A stretch of 64,000 nucleotides of DNA, taken from Paramacrobiotus metropolitanus. Taxonomy: Eukaryota; Tardigrada; Eutardigrada; Parachela; Macrobiotidae. How positions within the stretch are numbered: the first letter of the stretch is position 1; each line of letters starts with the position of its first letter. The stretch spans positions 124,001-188,000 of the forward strand of contig NW_026570324.1 of NCBI RefSeq assembly GCF_019649055.1, read 5' to 3'. Shown here in pieces: positions 9,407 through 19,576 of this stretch. A model generated the notes under the pieces. It was not told the origin of the DNA. It ran no database searches and saw nothing but the letters and a program-made list of their open reading frames with translations. The position numbers were made by a program, and so were the translations under genes.

Positions 9407-12121
9407 ATGTTGAAATACTACCAAAAAATGCACAGATTCGCTATATTTTCTATTGGCTTTTTGCTGTGCACTTTTATGACGACAGCATGCGGTCTTTCGC
9501 CTCATCCGCAATGCACCTATAACAACTACACGCGCATACAGGATTGCTCGGGCGCTCAGTTCTTCGTCCCGGATAATCTAAATCTGGGGAAGATCAATCG
9601 TCACGCGCACGGTCTGCATCTATCAACTCCACAGATATTTAACCGCAGCGAAATCCGCTGGCGTGATATCGGCGACCTGAAAGTCAGCAATTTACCGGCG
9701 CTGTACATGGTATCCATCCGCCGATTCCGTTTGGCTAACGGTGTCCGTTTACCCATCCGCGAGATCTTTTATGACATCCGGCATAAAATCCGCCGGTTAC
9801 TTATACAAGACAGCGAAATCGGCCACCTGGATGTGCTGTTTCTTCAAGGCTTCACGGCACTGGAAAAGCTGTGGTTAGATGACAATGATATCACGGTAAT
9901 CGCCCGGGATACCTTTGCGCAGTGCTGCAGGAAACTACAGGTGTTGGATCTCAGCGAGAATAGACTGGAGTCTCTCGACTGGTCAACATTCCAGCCTGTC
10001 ACTCTGTCTGTTCAGGTAAGGACCTCCAGAGAACAGTGCTACATAGTTCTAGTGGGAAAATAGCACGCCCTCACCAGAGACCGGTCAGAGGCACAAAAGA
10101 AAAATTTTAGTTTTTGCCATGAAAAAAAATTAGTTTTTGCTTGAAGGCAGTATATAAAAATATGGGAACACTTAGAAAAATAATTTCATCGGCAATGGTC
10201 CAGTGGGTGTGACCAAAAACTCTAATTTAGAGGATACCAGATATCGTATACTCGTACCGTACATATATGGACAATGAGTCTCGCTGCACTCATGTGTGCC
10301 CGGTGATGAATTTTTTGCATGAAGGCATTGAAGTATATAGATTGTACAGTACGAGTATATAATTATTACAGCTGATGCTGCCGCTTAGACCGCAGCAACA
10401 CAGTATTAAAACAGTAGTGATTATTTTAAGCATTTCTACACGGAATTAAAATCCTTCGATTTTGTGAGTATACATAATTATATTATGATATACGCTATCA
10501 TATTTGACGACTGACGTGCATCAGCCATGCCAAATGGGCGCGGCGCACGCGACGCTGTGTGTATAAAGAATGTGGCGTAACGGGCGTGTTATGGAGTATG
10601 GAGCTTAACGAAACCCATCAATTCTGTAATTCTCGGTGTACCTTTGCACAAGAAATTAATCACCCGCCTTGTAGAGGTCCGAATTACTGTAACAAGCGTG
10701 ATGGTCCAACATGGTAAACTAATTATCCTTTCTGTATGGTAAACTGATTATCCGTAACGTTAAATAATGGGATAATTTTATTCATTTAACAACACAGATA
10801 CGGTTTTTATAAATTATAACAACAAAATCTCAGTGAAACTTTCCAATCCCTCCATTGTCCCAAGAACGGATGCTGCATTACACTATTGAATTTCAAGAGA
10901 TAAGCGTTGACACAAAAATGCATAAGATCGTGCTTCTCCGGTATGTAATTTCAGTCGCTTTCCTAGTTCTTTGATGATGGCGATCGCCGAAGGGCCCCAC
11001 GGGCCTAGAGTTTCAAAGGCGATAGGTACGAAAATGTACCGGCCTTCAAGTTACGAGTACAATCCAAATTTTCTTTCCTCCGCCTGCACTGCGACGGAAG
11101 ACGGGTTGACGGAAGTGACCTTGATGGGAGAAGGCGCCAGTGTAAGGTACAAATACCAAGCCAAGCACATAATCCACGCTTCCATGCAAAAGTCGTGCAA
11201 CCATCAGGGCGACGATCGGAAGTGTGCAATGTCCCTCGTGGTTCCAATTTGGCAGAATGCCGGCGGACACACACGCCCGACAAAATATGATGCTATTGGC
11301 TCCGCCATGGCGTACATGTCTACCGGCTGAAAACGAACATGACATGCCGTGGTGACCGTAGGCGTCGACCTTTTTGCGACTCGTGCGGTTCGCAAATTAA
11401 TACCTGCACCGATTCGAAGCCCCACTGCAATTTTCAGAGTATCATCGTCGAATAGGTTACCAATATGTGCGGATGGCAACGCGTTAAGCCAGACACCGGT
11501 TTCTGGCCTCGAAGCGGCAAGCTGTCGTGCTGTATTTACGTCGTTACCGCGGAAAAGGCCAAGCAGGGTGTTCAACGTATTACGGATAGTTGTAAGAGTT
11601 GTGTTGTCTATTAGGATATTATTTACTACGGCTAATTGGATATATTCCGTAGCATGCACTAACATCCCGAAACACTACTTACCACTATATCTTGTGGTGG
11701 CTTGACATTGCAGGAAATCCATCTGCGCCAGCAGAAAGCAGATGTGTATTATACATCCCACGGTAGGACCGGGCTGCAGAAGCTGAAACTACTGGAGCCA
11801 GTCAATTTTAGCCTCGATGCGCTAGCCATTTTGGACCTGGCGAAAAACGAGCTGGAAACCGTGCCGGGCGAGATCCTGGCCACACTGAATGCGACCAGTT
11901 TGCGTATATTCGACATCCGTAATAATCCGTTTTGTCCAGGAGACGAAGCGTGCTCATGTTGCAGCATGAAGCCGTTAGTAGAATGGATGCGAGGAGTACG
12001 CCATAGCCGATCACGGCACGGCTTCCTGGTTGACTTTCATTGTGGAGTACGCAAGCAGCCATTGTCGTGGGACAGCGGGAATCCAACGGGAAATCTCCCC
12101 GGCATCGCTAGCGAATGTTAG
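9407..12121 (+). CDS. Secreted leucine-rich-repeat protein, two exons
   Basis: Exons 9407-10015 and 11714-12121 join in phase 0 (CAG|GTAAGG donor, ATTGCAG|GAA acceptor) to give about 338 residues. The N-terminus has a signal peptide whose hydrophobic core is IFSIGFLLCTF. The second ATG, at 9428, may be the real start. Repeats follow, with clear LRR patterns (LEKLWLDDNDITVI, LQVLDLSENRLESL, LAILDLAKNELETV). A C-terminal cysteine cap follows (NPFCPGDEACSCC then VEWMRG). No membrane helix or GPI-type tail is seen, so it is probably extracellular and soluble. LRR proteins of this form bind other proteins, and the ligand is unknown. A possible AATAAA lies at 12252. The intron holds a retroelement relic. 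Confidence 0.85.
10016..11713 (+). other. Intron of the LRR gene
   Basis: This 1.7-kb intron is much longer than most introns in the window. The first 0.9 kb is AT-rich sequence without recognisable features. The rest is a minus-strand non-LTR retroelement relic, which explains the length. Splice sites at both ends are good consensus matches. Confidence 0.75.
10925..11665 (-). pseudogene. Decayed C-terminal part of a non-LTR retroelement protein
   Basis: Three minus-strand frames each hold pieces in the right order of a conserved C-terminal module seen in many animal reverse-transcriptase-like proteins. The pieces are ETGVWLNALPSAHIGNL with IAVGLRIGAGI, then RRPDGCTTFAWKRG, then YIFVPIAFETLGPWGP. 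The RPDG...W(K) signature resembles a restriction-endonuclease-like core. The expected Cys/His cluster between the blocks is eroded. At least two frameshifts separate the pieces, so this is a dead fragment in the LRR gene's intron. Family assignment is from recalled motif patterns and has not been tested by search. Confidence 0.6.
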
Positions 12122-12324
12122 TGGACGCCTATTTAAAAACACACCCACCTGCTCATGCAGGATTATTTAAACACATGTGGACTAACCACTGTACCAAGCC
12201 ATTACGTATCAATGGTTTATCTAACAACAAAAATTTAAAAGAGATCAGTAGAATAAAGAATTTAAATACTGAAACGTTAATTTGTCTAAGGCAACTGAAT
12301 CAACAAGGCAAATTAAAGGTAATA

Positions 12325-12640
12325 TACCGTTTTTTTTTCGAATTTAAAGCCTCCTCTATCGTATAAGCCTCCCCCCACCTTAGTTCGAAAATTTAGTAGC
12401 CTCCTCCGTATTAGAAGCCTCTCTCTATGTACGGTGTATAGCGATTACGCTAGTTTAAAGGCTTTGAAAATTTAAAAGCCTCCTCCGCCGCCGCCGCCGC
12501 CGCCGCCGCCTTTAAAAAAGCCGCCTTTAAAATTTAAAAGCCGCCTTTAAAATTTATAAGCCTCCTCTGCTGTATAAGCCTCTCCCCAGGCACCTTTGAA
12601 AATTTAGAAGCCCAGGGCTTCTAATTCGAAAAATACGGTA
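12325..12640. repeat. AAGCC-rich inverted-repeat element, copy 1
   Basis: The ends are TACCGT-TTTTTTCGAATTTAAAGCC and, inverted, TACCG-TATTTTTCGAATTAGAAGCCC. They match the ends of two elements at 49919 and 51481. The inside is a degenerate array of AAGCC(T/C)CC motifs with a CCG triplet run at 12484-12510. No coding capacity. It lies just downstream of the LRR gene. Confidence 0.65.
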
Positions 12641-12960
12641 GTCTGCATTTTTGTACGCCGTCTAATAAAATCAGCTCGTAAACGGGTCGATCTTTGCCCT
12701 GAATGGGCTTGTAACTATTCGTATTACTACTGGCTAAATTACAGTCCATTTCCTAATTTTTGGTTCAGAGATGAAAACAAGGGGCGTGGCTTATGCACCG
12801 CCTTACAGAGAATGAGAGTGCTTCGGCTCTGTACGCTCACATACATTCATAATGCATTCACATTAAAAATCAGTAAGCAGCGGTAGTACAGCAAGTACAT
12901 ACGCTCAGTGCGCATACAATCACATTCACTACTGAGTAAGTTTGAACCAAAAGTTAGGAA
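12641..12960. other. Intergenic region before the cysteine-repeat gene
   Basis: About 320 bp of mixed sequence with no recognised repeat. It is presumably the promoter and 5' leader of the gene starting at 12961; no clear TATA box stands out. Confidence 0.35.
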
Positions 12961-13911
12961 ATGGACGGTAGTTGCGAGGGAAGCGTGCGCTCTTACCCGA
13001 AACTGTTTGTACATGTAGGCGGCGCACGTACAGCAGCACCTGCAACGACCCCGAAGTATCCCTCAACCACAACGATAGCCGCTTCTACGCACAACGCCGT
13101 CGAAGTCTGCGCAAACATGGAGTCTTTACGGACTTATTGCACGGCTGGCAATCAGCTGGTGTTGCCGTTCGACAGAATTGACAACGTGGAAACCACGAGC
13201 GCCGTGTTCGACGGCGACGGCACTCTGGTCTGCCGCACGCTAATCAACGACCTCCACGCCATTGCCCTCACCATGGCGGAGGTGACACCGGTGGCCGACG
13301 GTCACAACAGCTCGGACGATGTCCACGTTACATGCCACAAAGGCGTGGTATCCATTGACAACCATAACTATCCCGACCATATTCAAGCCCGCCGTATTAC
13401 CTTCGTCAGCGAACCCAACTTACTGTGTACCCAGCATTTTGTAATGTTCCTGGAGAAGATGGAAGAGTATGACGCCCATTATTCGCCAGGTCGCAGCGCT
13501 GTACGAGAAAATATCAGCCAGCCCATCCCCGCAGAAGAGTTGTGCTCTGCGTCGCCGCCGATCCAGTTTGTCTGCGCCAACGGACGACTGATCCGGCCGG
13601 CGCTGATGGATTTCCGGTTGAGTAACGCCGTCAAAATGGAGTACGCGGGTGATAACAGCTTCAAGTGCCGTCAGCACTTGCAAAGCATGCACACCTGGCT
13701 GATGGAGAACTATCGACCAGTCCTCAGCCATCCCAATACGGACGGTGTTCCCGACACCGTGACCTTTGCATGTCAGCGTGGACACTTCCAAATTACCAGC
13801 CTGCAGCCGGAGACGTCAGCGGCAGTTAAACTTCACTACTACAGCCCACCGAACTTGGCATGCCGCAATGCTTTTGTGCACTTCCTACAGTTTGCTGTCT
13901 CGCTGCAATAA
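12961..13911 (+). CDS. Unrecognised protein with four cysteine-paired repeats
   Basis: A single open frame of 316 residues. After a Thr/Ala/Pro-rich N-terminal stretch it contains four similar units of about 50-70 residues at roughly 45-110, 122-165, 198-250 and 265-312. Units 2-4 begin with a Cys-Gly motif (HVTCHKG, FVCANGR, FACQRGH) and end with a single Cys before a hydrophobic helix (LLCTQHFVMFLEKM, FKCRQHLQSMHTWL, LACRNAFVHFLQF). Unit 1 is the most diverged and opens with CTAGNQ. Each unit could form one disulfide, so it looks extracellular. No good signal peptide follows the first ATG, so an upstream exon may be missing. A polyadenylation-like AATAAA is at 14049. No known family is recognised. 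Confidence 0.7.
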   Translation: MDGSCEGSVRSYPKLFVHVGGARTAAPATTPKYPSTTTIAASTHNAVEVCANMESLRTYCTAGNQLVLPFDRIDNVETTSAVFDGDGTLVCRTLINDLHAIALTMAEVTPVADGHNSSDDVHVTCHKGVVSIDNHNYPDHIQARRITFVSEPNLLCTQHFVMFLEKMEEYDAHYSPGRSAVRENISQPIPAEELCSASPPIQFVCANGRLIRPALMDFRLSNAVKMEYAGDNSFKCRQHLQSMHTWLMENYRPVLSHPNTDGVPDTVTFACQRGHFQITSLQPETSAAVKLHYYSPPNLACRNAFVHFLQFAVSLQ

Positions 13912-14329
13912 CTCTGCATGCCAATGAACTACCCACTTGCATTACCGTCAAACTGTATGGGTTACGTTTGTATGTATCGAGGTTAAAAGACCTACAACGG
14001 GAGCGGACGTCATGTGCAAACTGTGTTTGGTATGTACCACGGAAAAACAATAAAAAAGCCAGTAGTATCAATACACTCATTACTGCTACTGCTCGAAATT
14101 TAAAAGGGCGGCGCACAAGCATTTTGTTTCAATAGTTTCTGCAGTGAGATGGCCGCATAGATGCGGCCAGTATCGGTTTGGCACGAGTTGAAGAAAAGTA
14201 AAGATTTGTAAAGGCATTACTACGTAAGGCATGATTACACCAGGAATATTCACCGATTGGTGCGTTGGCTGCGAGACCGCATCGCAACCTTCACGATGGC
14301 AGGTTCATTGACTTTGAATTCAAAAATTT
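13912..14329. other. 3' region of the cysteine-repeat gene and spacer
   Basis: Noncoding sequence with an AATAAA at 14049-14054. Nothing else is recognised. Confidence 0.4.
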
Positions 14330-14815
14330 ACATTTCTTACTGCTAGGTTCTCGTATTTCTTATGTTGGTTCATAGGTAATTTTCTCGTATTTCTTATGTT
14401 GGTTCATAGGTAATTTTCCATTCTCCATTCTTGCGTCTTTTGTGTTTCGTTTCATTTTAATTTTTTCTCATATTATTTTTCTTATATAACATTTTCTTGT
14501 TTTCTTAAGTTACTTCGATTGTTAATTTTTTGTTCTTCTGTGTTAAATCTTGTGTCATTTTTTGTTTCTCATGTTTGGATTGCCTTTTCTTCTGTTTTTA
14601 TGTTATGTACTTTTCTTATACTGTATTTCATGTGTTATTTATTTTTATTTTGCGTTCATGTTATCTTTATTTTTTATTCTTATGTTGTCATAAGTTTAGT
14701 GCGTTTCATTCTTATGTTAATTTTCTTGTGTAACATTGTTAGAATTTATATTTATGAGGAATATGAGTCACGGGAACAGAAACCGGAAGCATTGCACACA
14801 CTTGTGTCAGTTCTG
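14330..14815. repeat. T-rich degenerate tandem repeat
   Basis: About 430 bp of pyrimidine-biased sequence built from loose TTCTTATGTT-like units, beginning with a clean 2-copy repeat of about 45 bp (14345-14430). Long apparent open frames here are compositional, with runs of Phe/Cys/Val. Purine-rich sequence of the same motif in reverse orientation occurs at 37925-38350. Confidence 0.55.
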
Positions 14816-15200
14816 TTGTTACAAGCTCAACCTCGGCCTACGGCCTCGGTTGAGAATTTTTAGAATTACAGAAAGTAATTGTTTTAGCAGTTTTAAAATG
14901 AATTTACGAACGGAGGTTTAGCGGTAATTAAATGCGGTTTGTGTTGAAATTTTCGTTGTCATTATGTACGCAGTGCTGAGGAATTTACCGACATCTAAAG
15001 TAATGTGCAGAGTTAGTCAATTTTTAGGTCAGATTGTTAATGTTGGTGTTCTTATTATATTAATCTGTTTTTCGGTCATTGTACAACCACTTCGCATCGC
15101 GTATAGCAAGAGAGCACTCAGTATAGTGAACTCATGTTACGCAATACGGAGTATGTTGTGTACCTAAATTACGTTGATATGCTATTGTTAATATAATCCA
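14816..15200. repeat. Dispersed repeat family with GC-rich hairpin, copy 1
   Basis: It opens with a near-palindromic CTCAACCTCGGCC/GGCCTCGGTTGAG hairpin followed by GAATTTTTAGAATT. The same start and about 370 bp of diverged downstream sequence recur at 31884-32260, ending in both places with a GTTACGCAATA(C/G)GGAGTATGTTGTG block. Noncoding. It may be a non-autonomous element. Confidence 0.6.
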
Positions 15201-15960
15201 ATAAATATAACTGCAAATATAGCAATATAATAAATATAACTGCTTCACAAAAAAGTTATTACCGAAACCTGTTTGCAAAGTGAAAGTTATGATTTATCAG
15301 CATAATCGACAGATGAATGTGACATTACACGAACTGTAAAAGTCGTGATAGAATATGATTAACTGAAATAGTTGTGGTAAGTATTATTAGTAAATTATTA
15401 TTTAAAATGGTAGTTTTTTTAGGTAAGACTTGTATAAGTTGAACCGATCAAGAGGTAGCCATAAATATTACAGTGTATTTAGTAAGTACTGATAATAAAA
15501 CAGGGCATTAGCACTTCAGTTGTGAACGAGTAAAAGTAAAAAATTTAAATAAGTAAAATTTAAATACCACAGCCATAAATATTGTAGTTATTTCAGTATG
15601 TACTTATACTGAGAGAATTTTAAAATATTTTGAAGCAGGAAAATCGGATTAGTAGGAGCTGAAAAGAGGCGGGACAATGAGGAGAGGCTGGACACCTGTT
15701 AGAGATGTTTAGTATTCGTATAATTAAAAGAGGGCAATAACACTTCAGTTGTGAGAGACCGTGTGCTCTTAGCTTCGTTATAACAGTAATAAAAAATGAG
15801 CAGCTGTTTTATAATAGGTTCGCACTTCGCACAGTGACAGACGAATGCCTACTGGCACAAAACCCAACTCGATAAAAATCACTTTAGCGGTACTGTAATT
15901 TACTGTAATTTAATTTTGCAAATTAAATTGCAAAATTAATTTTTTAAATTAATTTTGTTA
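15201..15960. other. AT-rich intergenic DNA
   Basis: No gene, RNA or repeat is recognised. Short direct repeats of GCATTAGCACTTCAGTTGTGA type occur near 15506 and 15740. Confidence 0.35.
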
Positions 15961-16086
15961 ATTTAAATAAACAAAATTACCAGTTTTTGCACTCAACGAA
16001 CATGCAGTAGTCCCATGTTGGCTGCGAGCATGGGATTACTGCATGTTCGTTGATTGCAAGAACTGGTAATTTTGTTAATTTAAATT
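15961..16086. repeat. Long near-perfect hairpin (inverted repeat)
   Basis: Arms 15961-16017 and 16029-16086 pair with only a few mismatches around an 11-nt loop (TTGGCTGCGAG). The loop-proximal pairs are CAACGAACATGCAGTA against its complement. Either strand would fold into a stem of roughly 57 bp, which is long for chance in 126 bp. It could be the terminal inverted repeats of a minimal element, or a hairpin RNA precursor. No transcript evidence is available. Confidence 0.75.
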
Positions 16087-17072
16087 TATGTATTTATTAA
16101 TGGTGAATTGTGGAGGATTGTTAAACACTATATTATTGATAAATATTGTTTATAAATAGTTTAATTTTATAAAAATTTTTTGTAACTGGCCGTTTGCTAT
16201 GTATGACCAACCCTTGCCACGGGGAGGCCGCCAGTAATGAAGGGTCAAAAATTTTCAAAATTTTCGTATTACAAAACTAACTTGGAATTTTTTCAAAAAA
16301 AAATGAAATGTAATGTTATTATTTTATGAAAAATTAAAAATATAGCTTTAAAAATTGTGCTCTAAATGGCTTGCTGAAGATAAGGAAATAAAATTTAAAT
16401 GAAATGTAAATTTAAATGAAATTAAGTTTACTTCATTTAAATTAATTGTTTATTTTAATTTTAAAATAACTTTAAATTTAAATTTAAATTAAAATAAAAT
16501 ATGGATATTATATTAACATTAAAATATAGTACTTATTAGCAAATAGTGGTATGTTTCTTATATTTGTAAGTATTTTGTTTAAAAAAGTTATTAGTGTTTT
16601 ATATCTGTCTATGTAGTATGAACTGTATATTTTAAAAAAGATATTTAATATTTTTAGGTTTGTTTTTGAACGTAGAACACATTCGCTGCCTTTTGGTTAT
16701 TATATTAATATTAATAATGTAGTATTAATAATGTGAGCAATGTTTTCTATATTATTAAATATTTTGTAGGATTTTTATTTTTTTTTCTGTATCTACTTTG
16801 AGTTTGAATTAATGTTTCGGAACTGCACTACTTTGTCACAACTTTTCCAGACATTCCTCTTACGAGTAGGGTCAGGTAAGTTGTGACATCAATCTTGGTT
16901 AACTTTGTAAAATTGATCACGGAGTTTCTAGGTTTACATTTTGGTAATTCTAATATATTTCCATGCATTACGTCCTTCCCTTTATACATTATGCTGTACA
17001 CGCACAAAGAAATTTTTAAAAATATATAAAATGATTCATAAACATATTTTTTTTATTAAGTTTTGGTGACAT
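16087..17072. other. AT-rich DNA downstream of the SGNH-like gene
   Basis: Very AT-rich, with runs of AAATTTAAATT around 16390-16500. No recognised gene. It presumably includes the 3' end of the minus-strand gene that stops at 17073. Confidence 0.35.
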
Positions 17073-17891
17073 TTAAATTTTTTTCAAGCAGGTCTTAATT
17101 GCATTTCGAACTCGGTTGACTGCTTTCCAAGGATTTTGGTTATGAATATTATTGAATTCATCCAACCAGTTTGTACCAGGTATCATAGGATTATAATAAT
17201 CGAGATGCAAGCCATCATTCGTCATCGCTTCTTCAGGTGGAAAGTAATCAGCCATCTCGCAATATTCGACTGGCATGATAGTGGTGTTCTTAGCAATGTC
17301 CTTTAGCATCCCGTTGAATGATTCCACCAGAAAATCTTGGAGTTCGATATACTCCTGCTTTTCTTTGATAGCTTCTGTGCGCTGTTTGTATGTTCCAACC
17401 AGTACTACCGATTTGGTGTTCTCGTAGTTGTATCGAATCCAGCCGCTATATGTTGTATACCATGACTGTATCTTGTCGCCCCAAAGTTCTCCATCCGCGT
17501 ATAATTTTTGCCGATAACGGTACTGGTTAGACCAATTCAATATACTGTTCGTTCCGGCCCATAAGACTACGCAGTCACGAACTAGTCGTGTACAGTTTGG
17601 AATATTTGGTTTCCCGAAGCGATGGCCATCAACCAGTACATCACATATAGTCCCACCCGCTCTGGTACAGCATAAAACTGAACGCCCCTCGATAATTTTT
17701 GATTTCGACATGTATACTCGGTTGTTGATGTAAAAATCATGAGGTTTGCTTAGAAAAACTCTTCCTAGGGAGTCAGTAAACAGCTGAACGGTTGCATCTT
17801 GTGGTCCACAACATAAGAGGTTTCCGCTCTCACTTGCGTAATCTCTACGGTGAACTTCGAAATGTTCTTTGGGATATTTGCGGTTTTCCCT
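17073..17891 (-). CDS. SGNH/GDSL-type hydrolase-like protein, last exon
   Basis: The exon begins after a good acceptor (TTCTTTACAG, exon from 17891) and runs in one frame for 272 codons to the stop. The nucleophile block is FTDSLGRVF, which takes the place of the usual GDS. A glycine block follows (RAGGTICDV), then AGTNS in place of GxND, and near the C-terminus DGLHLDY supplying the Asp-x-x-His pair. This order is that of SGNH esterases/acyl hydrolases, so the catalytic residues seem intact. Substrate unknown. An ATG at 17711 would omit the nucleophile block and is not favoured as the start. The upstream exon was not found. The gene stands alone among repeats, so an origin from a mobile element with an esterase domain is possible. 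Confidence 0.65.
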   Translation of the reverse strand, partial: RENRKYPKEHFEVHRRDYASESGNLLCCGPQDATVQLFTDSLGRVFLSKPHDFYINNRVYMSKSKIIEGRSVLCCTRAGGTICDVLVDGHRFGKPNIPNCTRLVRDCVVLWAGTNSILNWSNQYRYRQKLYADGELWGDKIQSWYTTYSGWIRYNYENTKSVVLVGTYKQRTEAIKEKQEYIELQDFLVESFNGMLKDIAKNTTIMPVEYCEMADYFPPEEAMTNDGLHLDYYNPMIPGTNWLDEFNNIHNQNPWKAVNRVRNAIKTCLKKI

Positions 17892-18655
17892 CTGTAAAGA
17901 ACAGTACTAATGTGTACTTCATTGACCTTTATTATATAAAATGTTGATATTTTATTAAATTTATTATAATTATAAAATATAGATAAATATATTACAGAAA
18001 TTTTAAATTATAATTTTAAATTATTTAATTCATAAAATCGTGTTAGGAGAAAGGTGTTCAGGTGTTTGTATACGTTTAGTGGCGAATGATCCTTTTATCC
18101 GTCTGTTAGGCAGAGGTCTGTTTTTATCTTAATTTGTTTTTGAAAGTTTTTAAAAGAAATTCATAAGCAAGGGTTTTGATAGTAAATTTCTGGCCAGCCC
18201 TTCAGACGTTTCTGTGGTTAAACACTACCCTCTGTGAGAGGAATGTATGACCTACTGTTAAAGGCTAAAACCGGCATTCATTGTGCAGTCGGTAATGCAG
18301 CAAAAAATAAAATTTGAAATATTCATAAAATTCATAATTTTTTAGTTCGTATGAATACGGTTTATAGTTCATATGAAAAGCATACAAAACAGACCACTAT
18401 AGTGATCGAAATTAGAAGTATATGCTGTTGCATACATGGTGGTGTCGCAAAAATTGTACACTGGACAGAACGTGATATGTATAGTGGTGTGTGGAGCTAG
18501 GTGGTGGTGAAAAATTGTGTGCGGAGACTTTGGTGGTAAAACGTGGTGTACGCTGTTTTCTTTTTCATAATAATTATGAATATTATTATTAGTAATAACA
18601 TTATGGCTGCGTGCATGGGTAAACACGGCACGGGTAATTTTTCAATAGGGTACCC
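17892..18655. other. AT-rich DNA and GT-rich degenerate repeat
   Basis: Upstream of the hydrolase exon. 18410-18550 is a loose GTGGTGGTG-type repeat. The missing first exon of the hydrolase may lie here, but no coding segment could be identified. Confidence 0.35.
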
Positions 18656-19576
18656 TTATAGGCACCCCCTAAAACCACCGCTTATTATAGGCACCCTTTT
18701 CACACCCCGTTTATTATAGGCACCCTTTTTGAATTAATAGGAATAATAATATTATGTGAACAGAATATAATTTACATATATTCCAGAAATTATTCTATTT
18801 ATTTTATGCAGTTGCTATGACCGTAAAAACTTACTTTGGACAAAAGGTCAGTGTAACAGGTTTACACATAAATATAAATTACATATGTATCAATAATTTT
18901 GTTCTCAATACTGGCAAATATCATATTATGGCGGGTTCAAGCAGCCCTCCGGCGTCGGGGCCGGACATTCACTCATAGCCGACGAAACCAGTGCCCAGCT
19001 CGCGTCAGGCTGGCAGCCAGCATTCGCGGCCACGTCCTACAAATATTAGAACGAAAACAGGTGGAAAAATCTACCGGAAAATCGTCGCCTAAGCCATGAT
19101 CAGGCAGAGAAGGTAGTACAAATGCAGAAATCATTCATCCCTGTACGGGCAATTCAACGTCGAACTGCTAAAGAGACCGGCAAAGCTGTAACAGCCCAAG
19201 ACATCGAAAATGTCCGCCATAAAGCGGAAAAAGTGGATCGTGGTGGACGTACGGAAGAATTACCAGGACTGTCCATCTTTGTGCTTTATCGATGGAACTC
19301 ACAAAATCAACGCCGAGAATTATTGCTTGTACGCCGTTGTCGTGCAGGACCGACATGGAAGAGGAAGGCCGGCGGCATTGGGCTAATGTCTTCTGAGAAG
19401 GATGAAAACCTCGACGCCAGACAAAATTTTTGTACTACTATCCCAATAAAACTGCATTACTATCTCAGAATACTGAATCTGTTATATATAACATATTAAT
19501 TTAAAAGGGTGCCTATAATAAACGGGGTGTGAAAAGGGTGCCTATAATAAACGGGGGTTTTAGGGGGTGCCTATAA
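18656..19576 (+). mobile_element. Mutator-like (MULE) DNA transposon relic with compound inverted repeats
   Basis: The left end (18656-18730) and right end (19503-19576) are inverted copies about 75 bp long. Each begins TTATAGGCACCCCCTAAAA and contains two further TTTATTATAGGCACCCTTTT subrepeats. A decayed transposase lies between them (19267-19383). The size, about 0.92 kb, is too small for an autonomous element. Surrounding sequence repeats the motif CACGGGTAATTTTTCAA on both sides (near 18630 and 19650), so it may have landed in another repeat. Confidence 0.75.
19267..19383 (+). pseudogene. Fragment of a MULE-type transposase
   Basis: A 39-codon frame reads CFIDGTHKINAENYCLYAV followed by VVQDRHGRGRPAA. 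The (I/V)DGTHK...LY..VV.D.HG.G.P(V/A)A pattern is the catalytic-core region of Mutator-like transposases, in which the Asp of DGTHK is a catalytic residue. A stop follows directly. In other frames upstream, at about 19180-19260, fragments such as AQDIENVRHK resemble the region preceding the core in this family. It is clearly a dead remnant. Confidence 0.65.

Noticed and set aside
10971-11330. 119-codon plus-strand frame in the LRR intron
   Set aside because: It is the antisense of the minus-strand retroelement relic, whose motifs are recognisable.
12115-12366. Continuation of the LRR gene after 12121
   Set aside because: The LRR frame ends in TAG at 12119-12121 after a complete C-terminal cap; the following frame has no motif.
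14519-14863. Long plus-strand frames rich in Phe, Cys and Val (membrane-like)
   Set aside because: They are produced by the T-rich tandem repeat; no codon structure, start context or homologous pattern.
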